Positions 43,463 through 53,030 of a DNA stretch of 64,000 bases are shown here, piece by piece. Below the pieces are notes generated by a model, which was not told where the DNA came from, ran no database searches, and saw only the letters and a program-made list of their open reading frames with translations. Every line of letters begins with the position of its first letter. The first letter of the stretch is position 1. This DNA is from Polaromonas sp. JS666 (GTDB lineage Bacteria; Pseudomonadota; Gammaproteobacteria; Burkholderiales; Burkholderiaceae_C). The translations under genes were made by a program, and so were the position numbers. The DNA is taken from NCBI RefSeq assembly GCF_000013865.1, contig NC_007948.1, positions 2,976,001-3,040,000 on the forward strand. Direction: 5' to 3'.

Positions 43463-43505
43463 GTCATGCTCCTCAAGGCTTCTTAAAACTTAAGGCCTGT
43501 TACCG

Positions 43506-44201
43506 TTATTTTTGCTCGGTACCCAGAACCGGTAATGGGTCCAGCGAGCGCCAAATATACCAAGTTGCGACACTGCAATACGGCGCCCAGGCCGCAGCCA
43601 CCTCGCGCGCATCACTGCGGCTGACGGATTCACCCGAAAAATAGTTCTGGCTGATGCCGTTGATCAGGCCGAGATCGTCCAGCGGCAGCACGTTGGGACG
43701 CATCAGGTAAAAAATCAGGAACATCTCGGCGGTCCAGCGGCCAATGCCGCGGATGGCCACCAGCTCGGCAATGATGGCTTCGTCGTCCATCGCCTGCCAG
43801 TCCTTCACATGGACCGTGCCGGTGTCGAAGTGTATCGACAGGTCTACCAGGTACTCCACCTTGCGCGCACTCAGGCCCGCAGCCCGCATGTCGTTAACCT
43901 TGAGCCTGAGCACGTTGGCGGGAGTGATTTTCTTGGGCAGGGCCGAGAACTTTGTCCAGACGCTCTGGGCCGCTTTCACGGAGATCTGCTGCCCCACGAT
44001 GCTGCGCGCCAGCGTGCTGAAGGCATCCCCCCTTGCATGAAGACAGGCGTCGCCAAACTGGGGAATCAGCCGCTTCATCACCCGGTCTTTCTTGACCAGG
44101 TGCCTGCAGGCGTCGCCCCAATACTCGGGCACCGTGGTGGCGGGCTCGGGAACATCGGCCAGCTCAACACTGGCAGGGCCGGTTTTTACTATCTTTTTCA
44201 T
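43506..44201 (-). CDS. DNA-3-methyladenine glycosylase II-like (AlkA/HhH-GPD)
   Basis: This base-excision repair glycosylase of 231 residues removes alkylated bases from DNA. It shows the HhH-GPD core: STLARSIVGQQISVKAA, the helix-hairpin-helix LVAIRGIGRWTAEMFLIFYL and the catalytic Asp in PNVLPLDDLGL. It lacks the N-terminal beta domain of E. coli AlkA, like many short bacterial versions. ATG 44201 (MKKIVKTG) is preferred over ATG 44213. Symbol withheld because several short AlkA-like types exist. Confidence 0.9.
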   Translation of the reverse strand: MKKIVKTGPASVELADVPEPATTVPEYWGDACRHLVKKDRVMKRLIPQFGDACLHARGDAFSTLARSIVGQQISVKAAQSVWTKFSALPKKITPANVLRLKVNDMRAAGLSARKVEYLVDLSIHFDTGTVHVKDWQAMDDEAIIAELVAIRGIGRWTAEMFLIFYLMRPNVLPLDDLGLINGISQNYFSGESVSRSDAREVAAAWAPYCSVATWYIWRSLDPLPVLGTEQK

Positions 44202-44265
44202 AACTGCCCGCACCCGCGCTGCAGCAACTGGTGGCCAGAATGATCTGAATATTTAAGCCCCAACC

Positions 44266-45654
44266 TCACGATTGCACTTCCCAGGTGGTGCCTGCCGGTG
44301 AATCCTTGAGCACAATGCCCTGACCCAGCAAATCATTGCGGATGCGGTCTGCCTCGGCGAAGTTTTTCGTTTTCTTGGCATCGGCGCGCTGAGCGATCAG
44401 CCGCTGGATGCTGGCATCGTCCAGCCCGGCGCCGGCCTGGAGGTAGCTGCCGGGGGCGCTCTGCAGCAAGCCCAGGCAGCCGCCCAGGCTCTTCAGCAAA
44501 CCAGCCAGCTCGGCAGAACGGGTTTTGTTGACTTCACCGGCCAGATCGAACAGCACCGCCACCGCTTCCGGTGTGCCGAAGTCTTCATCCATGGCGGCCT
44601 TGAAGCGCGCCGCAAACGGGTTGGTCCAGTCAATCGCCACCACGGCAGGGCTGACGAGGTCCAGCGCGGTATAGAGGCGCTTGAGCGAATTGCGGGCGTC
44701 ATCCAGGTGAGCATCGCTGTAATTGAGCGGACTGCGGTAGTGGGCTCGAATGATGAAAAAACGCACGGTCTCGGCGTCGTACTTCGCCAGGATTTCACGG
44801 ATGGTGAAAAAATTCCCCAGTGACTTGGACATCTTTTCGTTGTCCACCCGCACGAAGCCGTTGTGCATCCAGGTGCCGGCCAGGGGCTTGCCAAAGGCTC
44901 CTTCCGACTGGGCAATTTCGTTTTCGTGGTGCGGGAACTGCAGATCGGCGCCGCCGCCGTGGATGTCAAACGACTCCCCGAGCAACTCGCAGGCCATGGC
45001 CGAACATTCAATATGCCAGCCGGGCCGGCCGGGGCCGTAGGGGCTGTCCCACTTGGCGTCATCGGGCTCGCTCGGCTTGGCGCTTTTCCAGAGCACAAAG
45101 TCCAGCGGATCGTCCTTGCCATCAAGCACTTCCACCCGCTCACCGGCCCGCAACTCATCCAGCGACTTGCCGGACAGCTTGCCGTAGCCGTCAAACTTGC
45201 GCACGGCGTAGTTCACGTCGCCCTGGCCCGAGCCGCTTTGGGTTTGATAGGCCAGTCCCTTTTTCTCCAGGGTGCCGATCAGGCTGAGCATCTGCGGCAC
45301 AAAGTCGGTGGCGCGCGGCTCGTGGGTGGGGCGCTCAATGCCCAGCGCATCTGCATCCTGGTGCAGGGCGACCACCATGCGGTCGGTCAGCGATCGGATG
45401 GTTTCACCGTTTTCCACGGCCCGCTTGATGATCTTGTCGTCAATGTCGGTCACGTTGCGCACGTAAGTCACCTTCAACCCGCTCACCTTGAGCCAGCGCT
45501 GGACCACATCAAAAGCCACCATGGCGCGTGCATGGCCCAGATGGCAGAGGTCATACACCGTCATGCCGCACACATACATGCGCACGTGGCCGGGAAGCAG
45601 TGGAGAAAAAACTTCTACGTCACGCGACAGCGTGTTGTAAATGCGAAGGCTCAT
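44266..45654 (-). CDS. cysS: Cysteinyl-tRNA synthetase
   Basis: This class I synthetase charges tRNA-Cys. The 462 residues include the HIGH-type motif with its zinc cysteine ([17 protein letters not shown]), further zinc ligands in [13 protein letters not shown] and [11 protein letters not shown], and the KMSKS loop ([13 protein letters not shown]). The C-terminal part ends with [29 protein letters not shown], the DALR-like region. It has the normal length for the family and is divergent from the TPR protein gene at 45970. Confidence 0.98.
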   Translation of the reverse strand: MSLRIYNTLSRDVEVFSPLLPGHVRMYVCGMTVYDLCHLGHARAMVAFDVVQRWLKVSGLKVTYVRNVTDIDDKIIKRAVENGETIRSLTDRMVVALHQDADALGIERPTHEPRATDFVPQMLSLIGTLEKKGLAYQTQSGSGQGDVNYAVRKFDGYGKLSGKSLDELRAGERVEVLDGKDDPLDFVLWKSAKPSEPDDAKWDSPYGPGRPGWHIECSAMACELLGESFDIHGGGADLQFPHHENEIAQSEGAFGKPLAGTWMHNGFVRVDNEKMSKSLGNFFTIREILAKYDAETVRFFIIRAHYRSPLNYSDAHLDDARNSLKRLYTALDLVSPAVVAIDWTNPFAARFKAAMDEDFGTPEAVAVLFDLAGEVNKTRSAELAGLLKSLGGCLGLLQSAPGSYLQAGAGLDDASIQRLIAQRADAKKTKNFAEADRIRNDLLGQGIVLKDSPAGTTWEVQS

Positions 45655-45969
45655 GGAGTGTCTGAATGCGTGGCCTGACGAGAATCGGTCGATCGGTCAG
45701 AAGGGGACAAGAAGCGAAATACAACGAACGGTTACAGGCGCAGGCAAAGGTAAAAAAGAATGCGAAAGAACCTGGAAGAAAGGGGGGAAAGCGCGATTTC
45801 CGCGCGGCAACGAACTATACCCCCTCAGCTACAATTGACCAGTATATCCAGCCGACCTGACAGCATGCAGCATGCGGCAATTCCGGGGGCCACTGAAGAG
45901 CCAGGCTGTTTCATGGTGATTTCCCGCCCAACGGGTATCCAACGCTTCAAAACAATAGCGAGACTTCTC
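45655..45969. other. Divergent intergenic region cysS / TPR gene
   Basis: These 315 bp hold no convincing gene. Possible features are a TACAAT element (45830-45835) that could be a -10 box for the rightward gene and a GCATGC-A-GCATGC direct repeat (about 45863-45876). CTTCAAAACAATAGC at 45945-45959 resembles the dispersed repeat family. Reading frames that cross it start without ribosome sites. Regulatory roles are unproven. Confidence 0.4.
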
Positions 45970-46617
45970 ATGCCCACGCGCGCACCATCGTTCTCAAGCA
46001 ACTCAAGTAACTCACGCAAGCCCTTGCCGGCGGCACTGCGCGTGCTGTTGCTGGCCGCCATGCTGTCGGTATCCGCAGCTCATGCCGACGACTACGCCGA
46101 TGTCAGCCGCCTGATGCGTGCCGGCCAATACCCCGAAGCGCTTGCCAAGGCCGACCAGTACATCGCCAGCAAGCCACGCGACCCGCAGATGCGTTTCTTC
46201 AAGGGTGTGATCCAGACTGAAACCGGCAAGACCAGCGACGCGATCGCCACCTTCACCAAAATCACGGAAGAATATCCTGAGCTGCCTGAGCCTTACAACA
46301 ACCTGGCCGTGATCTACGCCGGCCAGAACCAGTTTGACAAGGCCAGGGCCGCGCTTGAAATGGCGATCCGCACCAACCCCAGCTATGCCACCGCCCACGA
46401 AAACCTGGGCGACGTCTACGCCAAGCTCGCCAGCCAGGCCTACGACAAAGCCCTGCAGCTTGACCGTGGCAACACCAGCGTGCCGCCCAAGTTGGCGCTG
46501 ATCCGCGAATTGTTCTCAGCCGGCACCAAAAACCAGAAGTCGGCCGCCACCGGCGTGCAGATATCCGGCCCGATGGTTGTCAAGCCAGCCCCTGCACCCG
46601 TGGCATCGCCCCGATAG
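45970..46617 (+). CDS. Secreted TPR-repeat protein
   Basis: This 215-residue protein has an N-terminal signal peptide or anchor (LRVLLLAAMLSVSAAHA|DDYADV). Three tetratricopeptide repeats follow (MRAGQYPEALAKADQYI; RFFKGVIQTETGKTSDAIATFTKI; YNNLAVIYAGQNQFDKARAALEMAI with an AHENLGDVYAKLA partial), and then a Pro/Ala tail. TPRs mediate protein contacts; here in the periplasm. The gene starts the run TPR-ppiA-ppiB-lpxH, so it may work with envelope protein folding (inference). An in-frame upstream region is open, but ATG 45970 gives the natural signal sequence. Confidence 0.85.
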   Translation: MPTRAPSFSSNSSNSRKPLPAALRVLLLAAMLSVSAAHADDYADVSRLMRAGQYPEALAKADQYIASKPRDPQMRFFKGVIQTETGKTSDAIATFTKITEEYPELPEPYNNLAVIYAGQNQFDKARAALEMAIRTNPSYATAHENLGDVYAKLASQAYDKALQLDRGNTSVPPKLALIRELFSAGTKNQKSAATGVQISGPMVVKPAPAPVASPR

Positions 46618-46802
46618 TGCCGTCCTACCAAGTGCACCAGCCGCTGCAGACGATCGGCGCTGGACCGACAGCAGCGACACGATGGTGGTAACCTTTAGCA
46701 AACTGGTCAGGGGCGTTGGAACAGGCCGGACCAGGCACCCGTAGTGGTAGTGGCCCTCGCCGGGGCAGCCAGTGAAAAATATTTTCTTGAAGAGGTAATT
46801 TG

Positions 46803-47537
46803 ATGGCATTTGCCAAGCTCGCCATGTCCGCCATGTCCGCCACGTTGACCCCATTCAGCGCGGCTCGCCGCGCAGCGCTCGCGGCAATGGCTGTCTCTGC
46901 CGTCATCACCGGCCTTGCCGGCCCCGCCTCGGCGCAGGGCGCACCCAAGGTGAAGTTTGTCACCAGCGAAGGCGATTTCGTGGTCGAGGTCTACCCCGAC
47001 AAAGCGCCCAAAACGGTCGATAATTTTTTGCAGTACGTCAAGGACAAGCACTATGACGGCATCATCTTTCACCGGGTCATCAGCAACTTCATGGTGCAGG
47101 GCGGTGGCTACGATGCGAAATATGCCGAGAAAAAGACCCGCCCCCCGGTGGTCCACGAAGGCCGCGAAGCCCTGGCCAAAGGCGGCGCCAAAAACGTGGT
47201 GGGCACACTGGCCATGGCCCGCACCAGCGACCCCCATTCGGCGTCATCGCAGTTTTTCATCAACGTCAAGGACAACGACTTTTTGAATCCGACGCTGATC
47301 CCGCCGGGCGACCCGGTGCCCCGGTTTGAGTACCAGGGCCAGGTCTATGAAAACACACCACGCGCGCAACTCGTCAACGCACCCCAACTCTACGGTTACA
47401 CGGTGTTTGGCAAAGTCATCAGCGGCATGGACGTGGTAAACAAAATCAAATTGGTTCCCACCGGCCCCGGCGGCCCCTTCCCCACGGACGTGCCTAAAAC
47501 GCCCGTTCTCATCAAATCTGCAACCCTCGTCAATTAA
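46803..47537 (+). CDS. ppiA: Periplasmic peptidyl-prolyl cis-trans isomerase (cyclophilin)
   Basis: This cyclophilin of 244 residues has a signal peptide (ending [10 protein letters not shown]), so it acts in the periplasm on proline bonds of envelope proteins. Motifs are [15 protein letters not shown] (catalytic Arg), [21 protein letters not shown] and [14 protein letters not shown]. Its loop around [19 protein letters not shown] is longer than in PpiB. ATG 46803 follows AGAGGT. The N-terminus carries a repeated MSA unit from a GCCATGTCC tandem repeat. Confidence 0.95.
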   Translation: MAFAKLAMSAMSATLTPFSAARRAALAAMAVSAVITGLAGPASAQGAPKVKFVTSEGDFVVEVYPDKAPKTVDNFLQYVKDKHYDGIIFHRVISNFMVQGGGYDAKYAEKKTRPPVVHEGREALAKGGAKNVVGTLAMARTSDPHSASSQFFINVKDNDFLNPTLIPPGDPVPRFEYQGQVYENTPRAQLVNAPQLYGYTVFGKVISGMDVVNKIKLVPTGPGGPFPTDVPKTPVLIKSATLVN

Positions 47538-47566
47538 TCAATTGACTCACTGATACAGGAACCACC

Positions 47567-48076
47567 ATGAGCAACCCGAAAGTAGAACTCCATATCAAGA
47601 ACTACGGCGTCATCACGCTGGAGCTCGATGCCGCCAAGGCACCCAAGACCGTCGCCAACTTCCTGAGCTATGTCAACAAGGGCCACTACACCAACACCGT
47701 GTTTCACCGCGTGATTCCCGGCTTCATGGTGCAGGGTGGCGGCTTTGAAGTCGGCATGAAGCAAAAGCCTACCGACGCCGAGATCGAGAACGAAGCCAGC
47801 AACGGCCTGAAGAACGACAACTACACCGTCGCCATGGCCCGCACCAACGCGCCCCACTCGGCCAGCTCGCAGTTTTTCATCAACGTGGCAGACAACGGCT
47901 TTTTGAACCACACTGCGCCCAGCGCATCAGGTTGGGGCTATGCCGTGTTTGGCAAAGTGGTGGCGGGCGCCGAGGTCGTTGACAAGATCAAGGCCGTCAA
48001 AACCGGCCGCAAGGGCTTTCATGATGACGTGCCCCTCGAAGACGTGGTGATCGAAAAAGCAGTGGCACTGGCCTGA
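47567..48076 (+). CDS. ppiB: Cytoplasmic peptidyl-prolyl cis-trans isomerase (cyclophilin B)
   Basis: This 169-residue cyclophilin has no signal peptide. It has [59 protein letters not shown] and is the cytoplasmic counterpart of the ppiA product 29 bp upstream. The two probably share a transcript. It is full length and ordinary. Confidence 0.97.
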   Translation: MSNPKVELHIKNYGVITLELDAAKAPKTVANFLSYVNKGHYTNTVFHRVIPGFMVQGGGFEVGMKQKPTDAEIENEASNGLKNDNYTVAMARTNAPHSASSQFFINVADNGFLNHTAPSASGWGYAVFGKVVAGAEVVDKIKAVKTGRKGFHDDVPLEDVVIEKAVALA

Positions 48077-48111
48077 AGCCCCTTCGGACTGAGCCTGCCC
48101 AAGTCCGGCCC

Positions 48112-48957
48112 GTGACCTCCTCCTTGACCGTGCCCCAGATCGCGGAGCTCCATGCACCGCCTTCCTGGCGCACGGTCGATTTCATTGCAGACCTGCATTT
48201 GCAGGCCGGGGAGCCCGCCACCTTCACGGCCTGGCGGCATTACCTTGAGAGCACGCCTGCCGATGCGGTGTTCATCCTGGGAGACCTGTTTGAGGTCTGG
48301 GTCGGCGACGATGCGGTGAGCGCTGATTTACCGGCCCTGGCGACCGGCATGGAGACCCAGCCGGAGACCAGCTTTGAAGACCGCTGCGCCCGCCTGCTGG
48401 GCGAGACAGCAGGCCGGCTGGCTGTTTTTTTCATGCACGGCAACCGCGACTTCCTGGTCGGCCAGACACCGGCCGGCCCGACGCTGATGGACCTGTGCAA
48501 CATCACCTTGCTGGACGACCCGACCGTGCTGGTGTTTCAAGGTCAGCGCTGGCTGCTGTCACATGGCGACGCGCTGTGCCTGGGTGATGTGGACTACCTG
48601 CAGTTTCGCCAGCAGGTACGCAGCGCGGATTGGCAGAAGGCGTTTTTGGCCAGACCCCTGGCCGAACGCCAGGCCATTGCGCGCGGGCTGCGCCAGCAAA
48701 GCCAGCAACAGCACGAACGCCGCAGGCAGTCGGGAGCCGGCTATGCCGACGTGGACACCGAGGCCGCCCGCCAGTGGCTAGAGGCCGCGGGCGCGCGCAC
48801 CCTGATTCACGGCCACACCCACCAGCCGGCAGTGCATGACCTCGGCCAGGGCTTTGCCCGCGTGGTGCTCAGCGACTGGCATGCCGAGGGCAAGGTACCG
48901 CGCGCCGAAGTGCTGCGCCTGTCCGCCGACGGCTTGCGGCGCATTCCCCTGCTATAG
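48112..48957 (+). CDS. lpxH: UDP-2,3-diacylglucosamine diphosphatase
   Basis: LpxH cleaves UDP-2,3-diacylglucosamine to lipid X and UMP, the fourth step of lipid A synthesis, at the inner face of the membrane. The 281 residues show the calcineurin-type metal ligands FIADLHL, ILGDLFEVWVGDD, MHGNRDFLVG, LSHGDALCLGD and IHGHTHQPAVH. The start is a GTG at 48112, giving an N-terminus longer than the E. coli enzyme; no better ATG precedes the metal motif. It follows ppiB by 35 bp. Confidence 0.96.
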   Translation: MTSSLTVPQIAELHAPPSWRTVDFIADLHLQAGEPATFTAWRHYLESTPADAVFILGDLFEVWVGDDAVSADLPALATGMETQPETSFEDRCARLLGETAGRLAVFFMHGNRDFLVGQTPAGPTLMDLCNITLLDDPTVLVFQGQRWLLSHGDALCLGDVDYLQFRQQVRSADWQKAFLARPLAERQAIARGLRQQSQQQHERRRQSGAGYADVDTEAARQWLEAAGARTLIHGHTHQPAVHDLGQGFARVVLSDWHAEGKVPRAEVLRLSADGLRRIPLL

Positions 48958-49012
48958 GCCTGGCTGCCGGCCTGCTCACAAAGCCTGCGATCAAGACGAA
49001 GACGCCTGCCTC

Positions 49013-49798
49013 ATGCTGAACTGGCTGCGAACACTGCTGGGGCGCGTCCGCGCCGATCCCGACACCATTCCCGAGACCCTGTGGCAGCACACGCTGGCCC
49101 AGTACCCTTTCCTGGCCCAACGCGCAGCGGCCGAGCAGTCACAACTGCGAACCCTTGCCGGCCAGTTTCTGGCCGGCAAGGAATTCAGTGGCGCGCAAGG
49201 CCTTGTTGTCACCGATGAAATGGCGGTCGCGATTGCTGCGCAGGCCTGCCTTCCGGTGCTGCACCTGGGCCTTGACTATTACGACGACTTCAAAGGCATC
49301 GTGGTGCACCCGGGAGCCATGCTGGCGCGCCGCGAGGTGATGGACGACAGTGGCGTGGTGCACCGCTACAGCGAAGTCCTGCTGGGTGAAGCCATGGAGC
49401 GCGGCCCGGTTACCCTGAGCTGGCAGGATGTGGCTGCGGCAGGTGAATCAGCCAGCCAGGGCTACAACGTCGTGGTTCACGAATTCATTCACAAGATCGA
49501 CATGCGCGACGGCACTGCCAACGGCTGCCCACCCTTGCCCTCGCGTACGGCACGCGAGGCCTGGCAGGCCGTGATGCAACCAGCCTACGACGACTTTCGA
49601 GAACAGGTGGCCATGGCCGAACGTTTTGGCGGTGCGCCACCCTGGCTGGACAGCTATGCGGCAACGTCACCAGCCGAATTCTTTGCCGTGACCTGCGAGG
49701 CGTATTTTGTGAACCGCCCGCGGTTTGCGCAGGACTTCGCAGCTCTGGCTGGGTTGTTTGATGAATACTTCAGACGAAACAGACTTTCAACCCAGTAA
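49013..49798 (+). CDS. mtfA: MtfA-like zinc peptidase
   Basis: This 261-residue protein belongs to the MtfA family (M90). E. coli MtfA is a cytosolic zinc peptidase that binds the glucose repressor Mlc. The zinc motif is VVHEFIHKIDM (HExxH, about residue 155), with a likely third ligand in the SPAEFFAVTCEAYF helix. The N-terminus (RTLLGRVRADPDTIPETLWQHTLAQYPFL) and LVVTDEMAVAIAAQACLPVL fit the family. ATG 49013 is chosen; the frame is open upstream through the lpxH end. Confidence 0.92.
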   Translation: MLNWLRTLLGRVRADPDTIPETLWQHTLAQYPFLAQRAAAEQSQLRTLAGQFLAGKEFSGAQGLVVTDEMAVAIAAQACLPVLHLGLDYYDDFKGIVVHPGAMLARREVMDDSGVVHRYSEVLLGEAMERGPVTLSWQDVAAAGESASQGYNVVVHEFIHKIDMRDGTANGCPPLPSRTAREAWQAVMQPAYDDFREQVAMAERFGGAPPWLDSYAATSPAEFFAVTCEAYFVNRPRFAQDFAALAGLFDEYFRRNRLSTQ

Positions 49799-49810
49799 GG
49801 CAAAGGGGAA

Positions 49811-49832
49811 ATAGCTATTTATTTGATAGCAC
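49811..49832. repeat. Dispersed GCTATCAAA-type repeat, palindromic copy
   Basis: ATAGCTATTTATTTGATAGC lies 13 bp after the mtfA stop. It reads GCTATCAAATAAATAGCTAT on the other strand, the cleanest copy of the degenerate repeat found in this window. It might serve as a weak bidirectional signal between two convergent genes. Confidence 0.6.
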
Positions 49833-49912
49833 CTCTGCATCATGCGGTGCGACAGTGAGCATCCAGCGCTCCCCAAGCCCGAGGGCTGCGAGAGGCTAGT
49901 TCACAGGTCAGC

Positions 49913-52789
49913 TCATCGCTTGAGCAGCACCTTCAGCACGTTTTGCACGCGCCTGGCGTTGCCGGCATCGAAGTCAGCTGCCAGCACCTGAGCGGCGTCT
50001 TCACCCCAGGTTTCAGCGGGTGCGGGTGCGTTGCGCCGGGTCAGCAGCTGCAACTGCAACATGCGGCGGGCACTGAGGTGCTCGGCAGGCGTGGGCAGTT
50101 CGGCGGCGATCTCCAGACGCAACAAGGCTTCGGACGCATCCTTGCCTGAGGGCACGCCAACCGCCTGAACCCAGCGGTTGCGCACAGCGGGAGCGACCTG
50201 CTTGCCCAGTTCCTGCGCGCCGGGCAACAGCGACGGATCGCGCTTTTCCCAGGCGGTGATCAAGTGGGTCAGCACTTCACCATGGGCCTGCATGGCGAGC
50301 TTTTTGAGCGCGTGGTTGGCGGCCTCAAAGGCTTCGCGCTGGGCGCGGAAAGCGGCATCGCCCAGGCGCGGACCGCGGTCTTCGAAGGCCGGGCGGTCAT
50401 TGTCACGAGGGCCCCGGTCGTCACGGCCGGAACGGCTGCCATCGCGGTCGGGGCGGTAAGGCTCGAACTTGTTGTCCGTGCTTTGGCGCGGGCCGCCCGG
50501 GCGCGAATCCTTGCGGTCACCGAATTTACCGCCTCGTCCTGCGGGCGCTGCTTCAGCCTTGCGCATGCCGGGGCGGTCGTCACCGCGCATGGCCACGATG
50601 GGCCTGGGTGCGGCTTTGGGCGGTGGTGGGGGTTCAGCGGGTGCAGAGGCGGGCTCGCCGGCTTGCGCAAACTCGGTGGCGGCCGCTTCAGAAGCGGCTT
50701 CCATGACGGGCGATTGGTCTGCTACTGTTTCTGTAGCTTCCTGCGTAGATTCAACGGAGGCTTCGGCATCATCTCCTGCTGCAACAGGTGTTTCGTTGGC
50801 GGCGGCAAGCACAGCCTCGACCGAAGCCGCCGACGGCACTTCGGACTCCGATGTAGCCGCAGGTGCAGGCACGGGCGCAGGGGCCGGCACGGGAACCTGG
50901 CCACGAACAATCGCCTCAAGCGCCTTGGCGGCGGCGTGGATTTTTTGCGCATCGCCGCTGGCCGTGGCGGCCTCCACCGCTTTGGAGGCCTCGAGCACCA
51001 TGCGGTCGAACTCGCCGAGCGCAGCTGCTGCTTTTTCGCGCTCGGCGGTTTTCCGCTGGAAGGCGTCATCAATCGGCTTGCGAAAAGCGTCCCACAGTTT
51101 TTGCTCCTGCTTGCGCTCAATCGGCACACTTTGCGCCTCATGCTGCCAGCGCTGCTGCAGGGTCTTGACGGCATCAATGCGCAACTGGGGCTCAGCCCCC
51201 AGAACTTGCGCCTCTTCAATCATGGCCTTGCGGCGCGCCAGGCTCTCGTTGCGGGCGGCCGTCAGCGGTGCATCAGCCGCATCCATGGCGGCTTTCCAGA
51301 CAGGCTGGATTTCGGCAAAGGCCTTTTCACCCAGGTGCCCCGCTTCGCGCCATTTCTCCACAAACCCGTTGAGGCTGCGAATGTGGTGCTTCCAGTCGGT
51401 GTTGGTCTTGTGGGCTTCGGCCCAGGCCAGCACTTCTTCAATCAGTGCGTGGCGCTGCGCCTTGCTGGCCTCCGTCTGCTCCTTGACTTTTTCGAGCCAG
51501 GTTTCGACCACTTTATGGGCTTCATTGCAGGCATCGTCAAAGCGCTTCCACAGCGCATGGTTGGGCGTGCCGCCCTGGTCGCTGGTCTTCCACTGCTCGC
51601 GCATGGCGCGCAGGGCTTCCTGCTGCTTGCGGCCGCCCATGGGGTGTGCCACCAGCGCTTCGGCTTTCACGACCAGCTCTTCGCGGATCTGGTCGGCGCG
51701 CCAGCGCTGCCAGCCTTCCAGTTCGCCGGCCGCCGTCAGCGCAGCGTGCGCAGCGGCTTCGAGCTTGCTGTCGATGTGGCGGATATGCTCTTTCAGCGCA
51801 TGGCGCAGGTCAGCCGCGACTTTGGGCGTGGACTTGCCATGGCCTTCCGTCACTTCGTGCTCCAGCCTGGCCAGCGCTTCCTGCACAGCCGCCGTCGCCT
51901 TCTCGCGCATGTCCTTCAAGACAGCAGGATCGATTTTGGCCTTGGGCGCGCGCGCCGGCTGCTCGCCCGCGGGTGCCGGAACGCCACGCGCGGCGCGCAA
52001 CTCGTCGGCCCACACGGGCACGGCGGGCAGTGGCGCCGCCGCATCCTCCGCAGCTTTCACGGCCACGGCCAGTGCTCCCTGGAAGGCCTCCCAGACAGCC
52101 AGCAACTGGCCACGCGAGGCGTCCAGCAGCGGAGGAAATTTCGCGTCGACGCTGGCCCAGTTGGCGTCGTGCATGATTTCGTCGGCCTGGTTCTGCCAGT
52201 GCGTCACGTCGGTGCGCAGGGTATCGAGCGCGGCTTGCGCATCGCGCCAGGGTTTGATGGACAACACCTCGATGCGCTGCGCAATCAGCACGGCGGCTTC
52301 GCGCTGCACCTGGGTGCGGTGCTGCAGGTCTTCGATGGTCTTGACGCGCTCGGCCAGTTGTACCTTCAGGCCGGCCAGCGGTTCCCGGGACAAGGGCGCT
52401 CCAGCCTTGGCGGCGTCACGCTGCCAGGCCAGGGCATCAGCCAGATTGAGTTTGGGCAAGGCCAGCAGGCCCTGCGCTTTTTCAGCCCATTCGGCCGCCA
52501 CGGCTTCCTGGCCCTTGCTGCGCTTGACCTCGTCGAGCTTTTCCTTGAGGGGTTTGGCGGCGCCCTTGTCGCGGTTGGCCAGGTCCTTGTAAACCTCGGC
52601 CATCTGCTCCGCTGTGGGTTCCGTCGCCAGCCACTGACGGATGCGCGCCGCGCGCTCGCCCGAGGTGGGCGCTGAAAACGCGCCGCCCGTCAGGCCGTCC
52701 AGCGGATGGGCTTCGGCCGATTTGGCCGGGCCGGTTTTCACGGTGGATGCATGTGCCGGAGTAGCGTCGGCTTTGGAAGATTTGGACAT
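49913..52789 (-). CDS. DUF349 domain protein
   Basis: This large cytosolic protein of about 958 residues is rich in Ala, Lys and Glu. Several DUF349 helical repeats carry the typical spacing of W and basic residues (for example QLLAVWEAFQGAL, HALWKRFDDACNEAHKVVETW, QKLWDAFRKPIDDAFQRK, LAARRNAMIEEAQ-like ESLARRKAMIEEAQVL). The middle (about 640-770) is a Pro/Ala-rich, disordered linker, followed by an Arg/Asp/Gly-rich stretch (DRDGSRSGRDDRGPRDNDR) that looks RNA-binding, and then a compact C-terminal helical domain. DUF349 function is poorly known. An in-frame ATG five codons upstream (52804) is an alternative start. Confidence 0.88.
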   Translation of the reverse strand: MSKSSKADATPAHASTVKTGPAKSAEAHPLDGLTGGAFSAPTSGERAARIRQWLATEPTAEQMAEVYKDLANRDKGAAKPLKEKLDEVKRSKGQEAVAAEWAEKAQGLLALPKLNLADALAWQRDAAKAGAPLSREPLAGLKVQLAERVKTIEDLQHRTQVQREAAVLIAQRIEVLSIKPWRDAQAALDTLRTDVTHWQNQADEIMHDANWASVDAKFPPLLDASRGQLLAVWEAFQGALAVAVKAAEDAAAPLPAVPVWADELRAARGVPAPAGEQPARAPKAKIDPAVLKDMREKATAAVQEALARLEHEVTEGHGKSTPKVAADLRHALKEHIRHIDSKLEAAAHAALTAAGELEGWQRWRADQIREELVVKAEALVAHPMGGRKQQEALRAMREQWKTSDQGGTPNHALWKRFDDACNEAHKVVETWLEKVKEQTEASKAQRHALIEEVLAWAEAHKTNTDWKHHIRSLNGFVEKWREAGHLGEKAFAEIQPVWKAAMDAADAPLTAARNESLARRKAMIEEAQVLGAEPQLRIDAVKTLQQRWQHEAQSVPIERKQEQKLWDAFRKPIDDAFQRKTAEREKAAAALGEFDRMVLEASKAVEAATASGDAQKIHAAAKALEAIVRGQVPVPAPAPVPAPAATSESEVPSAASVEAVLAAANETPVAAGDDAEASVESTQEATETVADQSPVMEAASEAAATEFAQAGEPASAPAEPPPPPKAAPRPIVAMRGDDRPGMRKAEAAPAGRGGKFGDRKDSRPGGPRQSTDNKFEPYRPDRDGSRSGRDDRGPRDNDRPAFEDRGPRLGDAAFRAQREAFEAANHALKKLAMQAHGEVLTHLITAWEKRDPSLLPGAQELGKQVAPAVRNRWVQAVGVPSGKDASEALLRLEIAAELPTPAEHLSARRMLQLQLLTRRNAPAPAETWGEDAAQVLAADFDAGNARRVQNVLKVLLKR
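50721..50746 (-). repeat. Dispersed repeat copy in the DUF349 gene linker
   Basis: On the minus strand the copy reads GCTACAGAAACAGTAGCAGA and encodes A-T-E-T-V-A-D in the disordered linker. It is in the same orientation and reading frame as the copies in the DUF748 gene. Confidence 0.45.
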
Positions 52790-53030
52790 GGGAAAACGCA
52801 GCATAAAAAAATTAATAACACTCGGTTCGAGAAAACAGCCGAAGACGGCACGCGAGCCGGAGCGCCCTATGCTCCGGGATGCTTGCGCCTGCCAGCACTT
52901 GCTGCCATGGTCAGGGCAATGGGTGGTGAACCGTCAGCGGGGAAAGCGGGTCGCGGCGTACAAGGCCTTTGCCTCTTGCGCCCCGCCCTCACGCTTTAAA
53001 AATAAAGCACTGGGCGTATTTTCGCTGTTT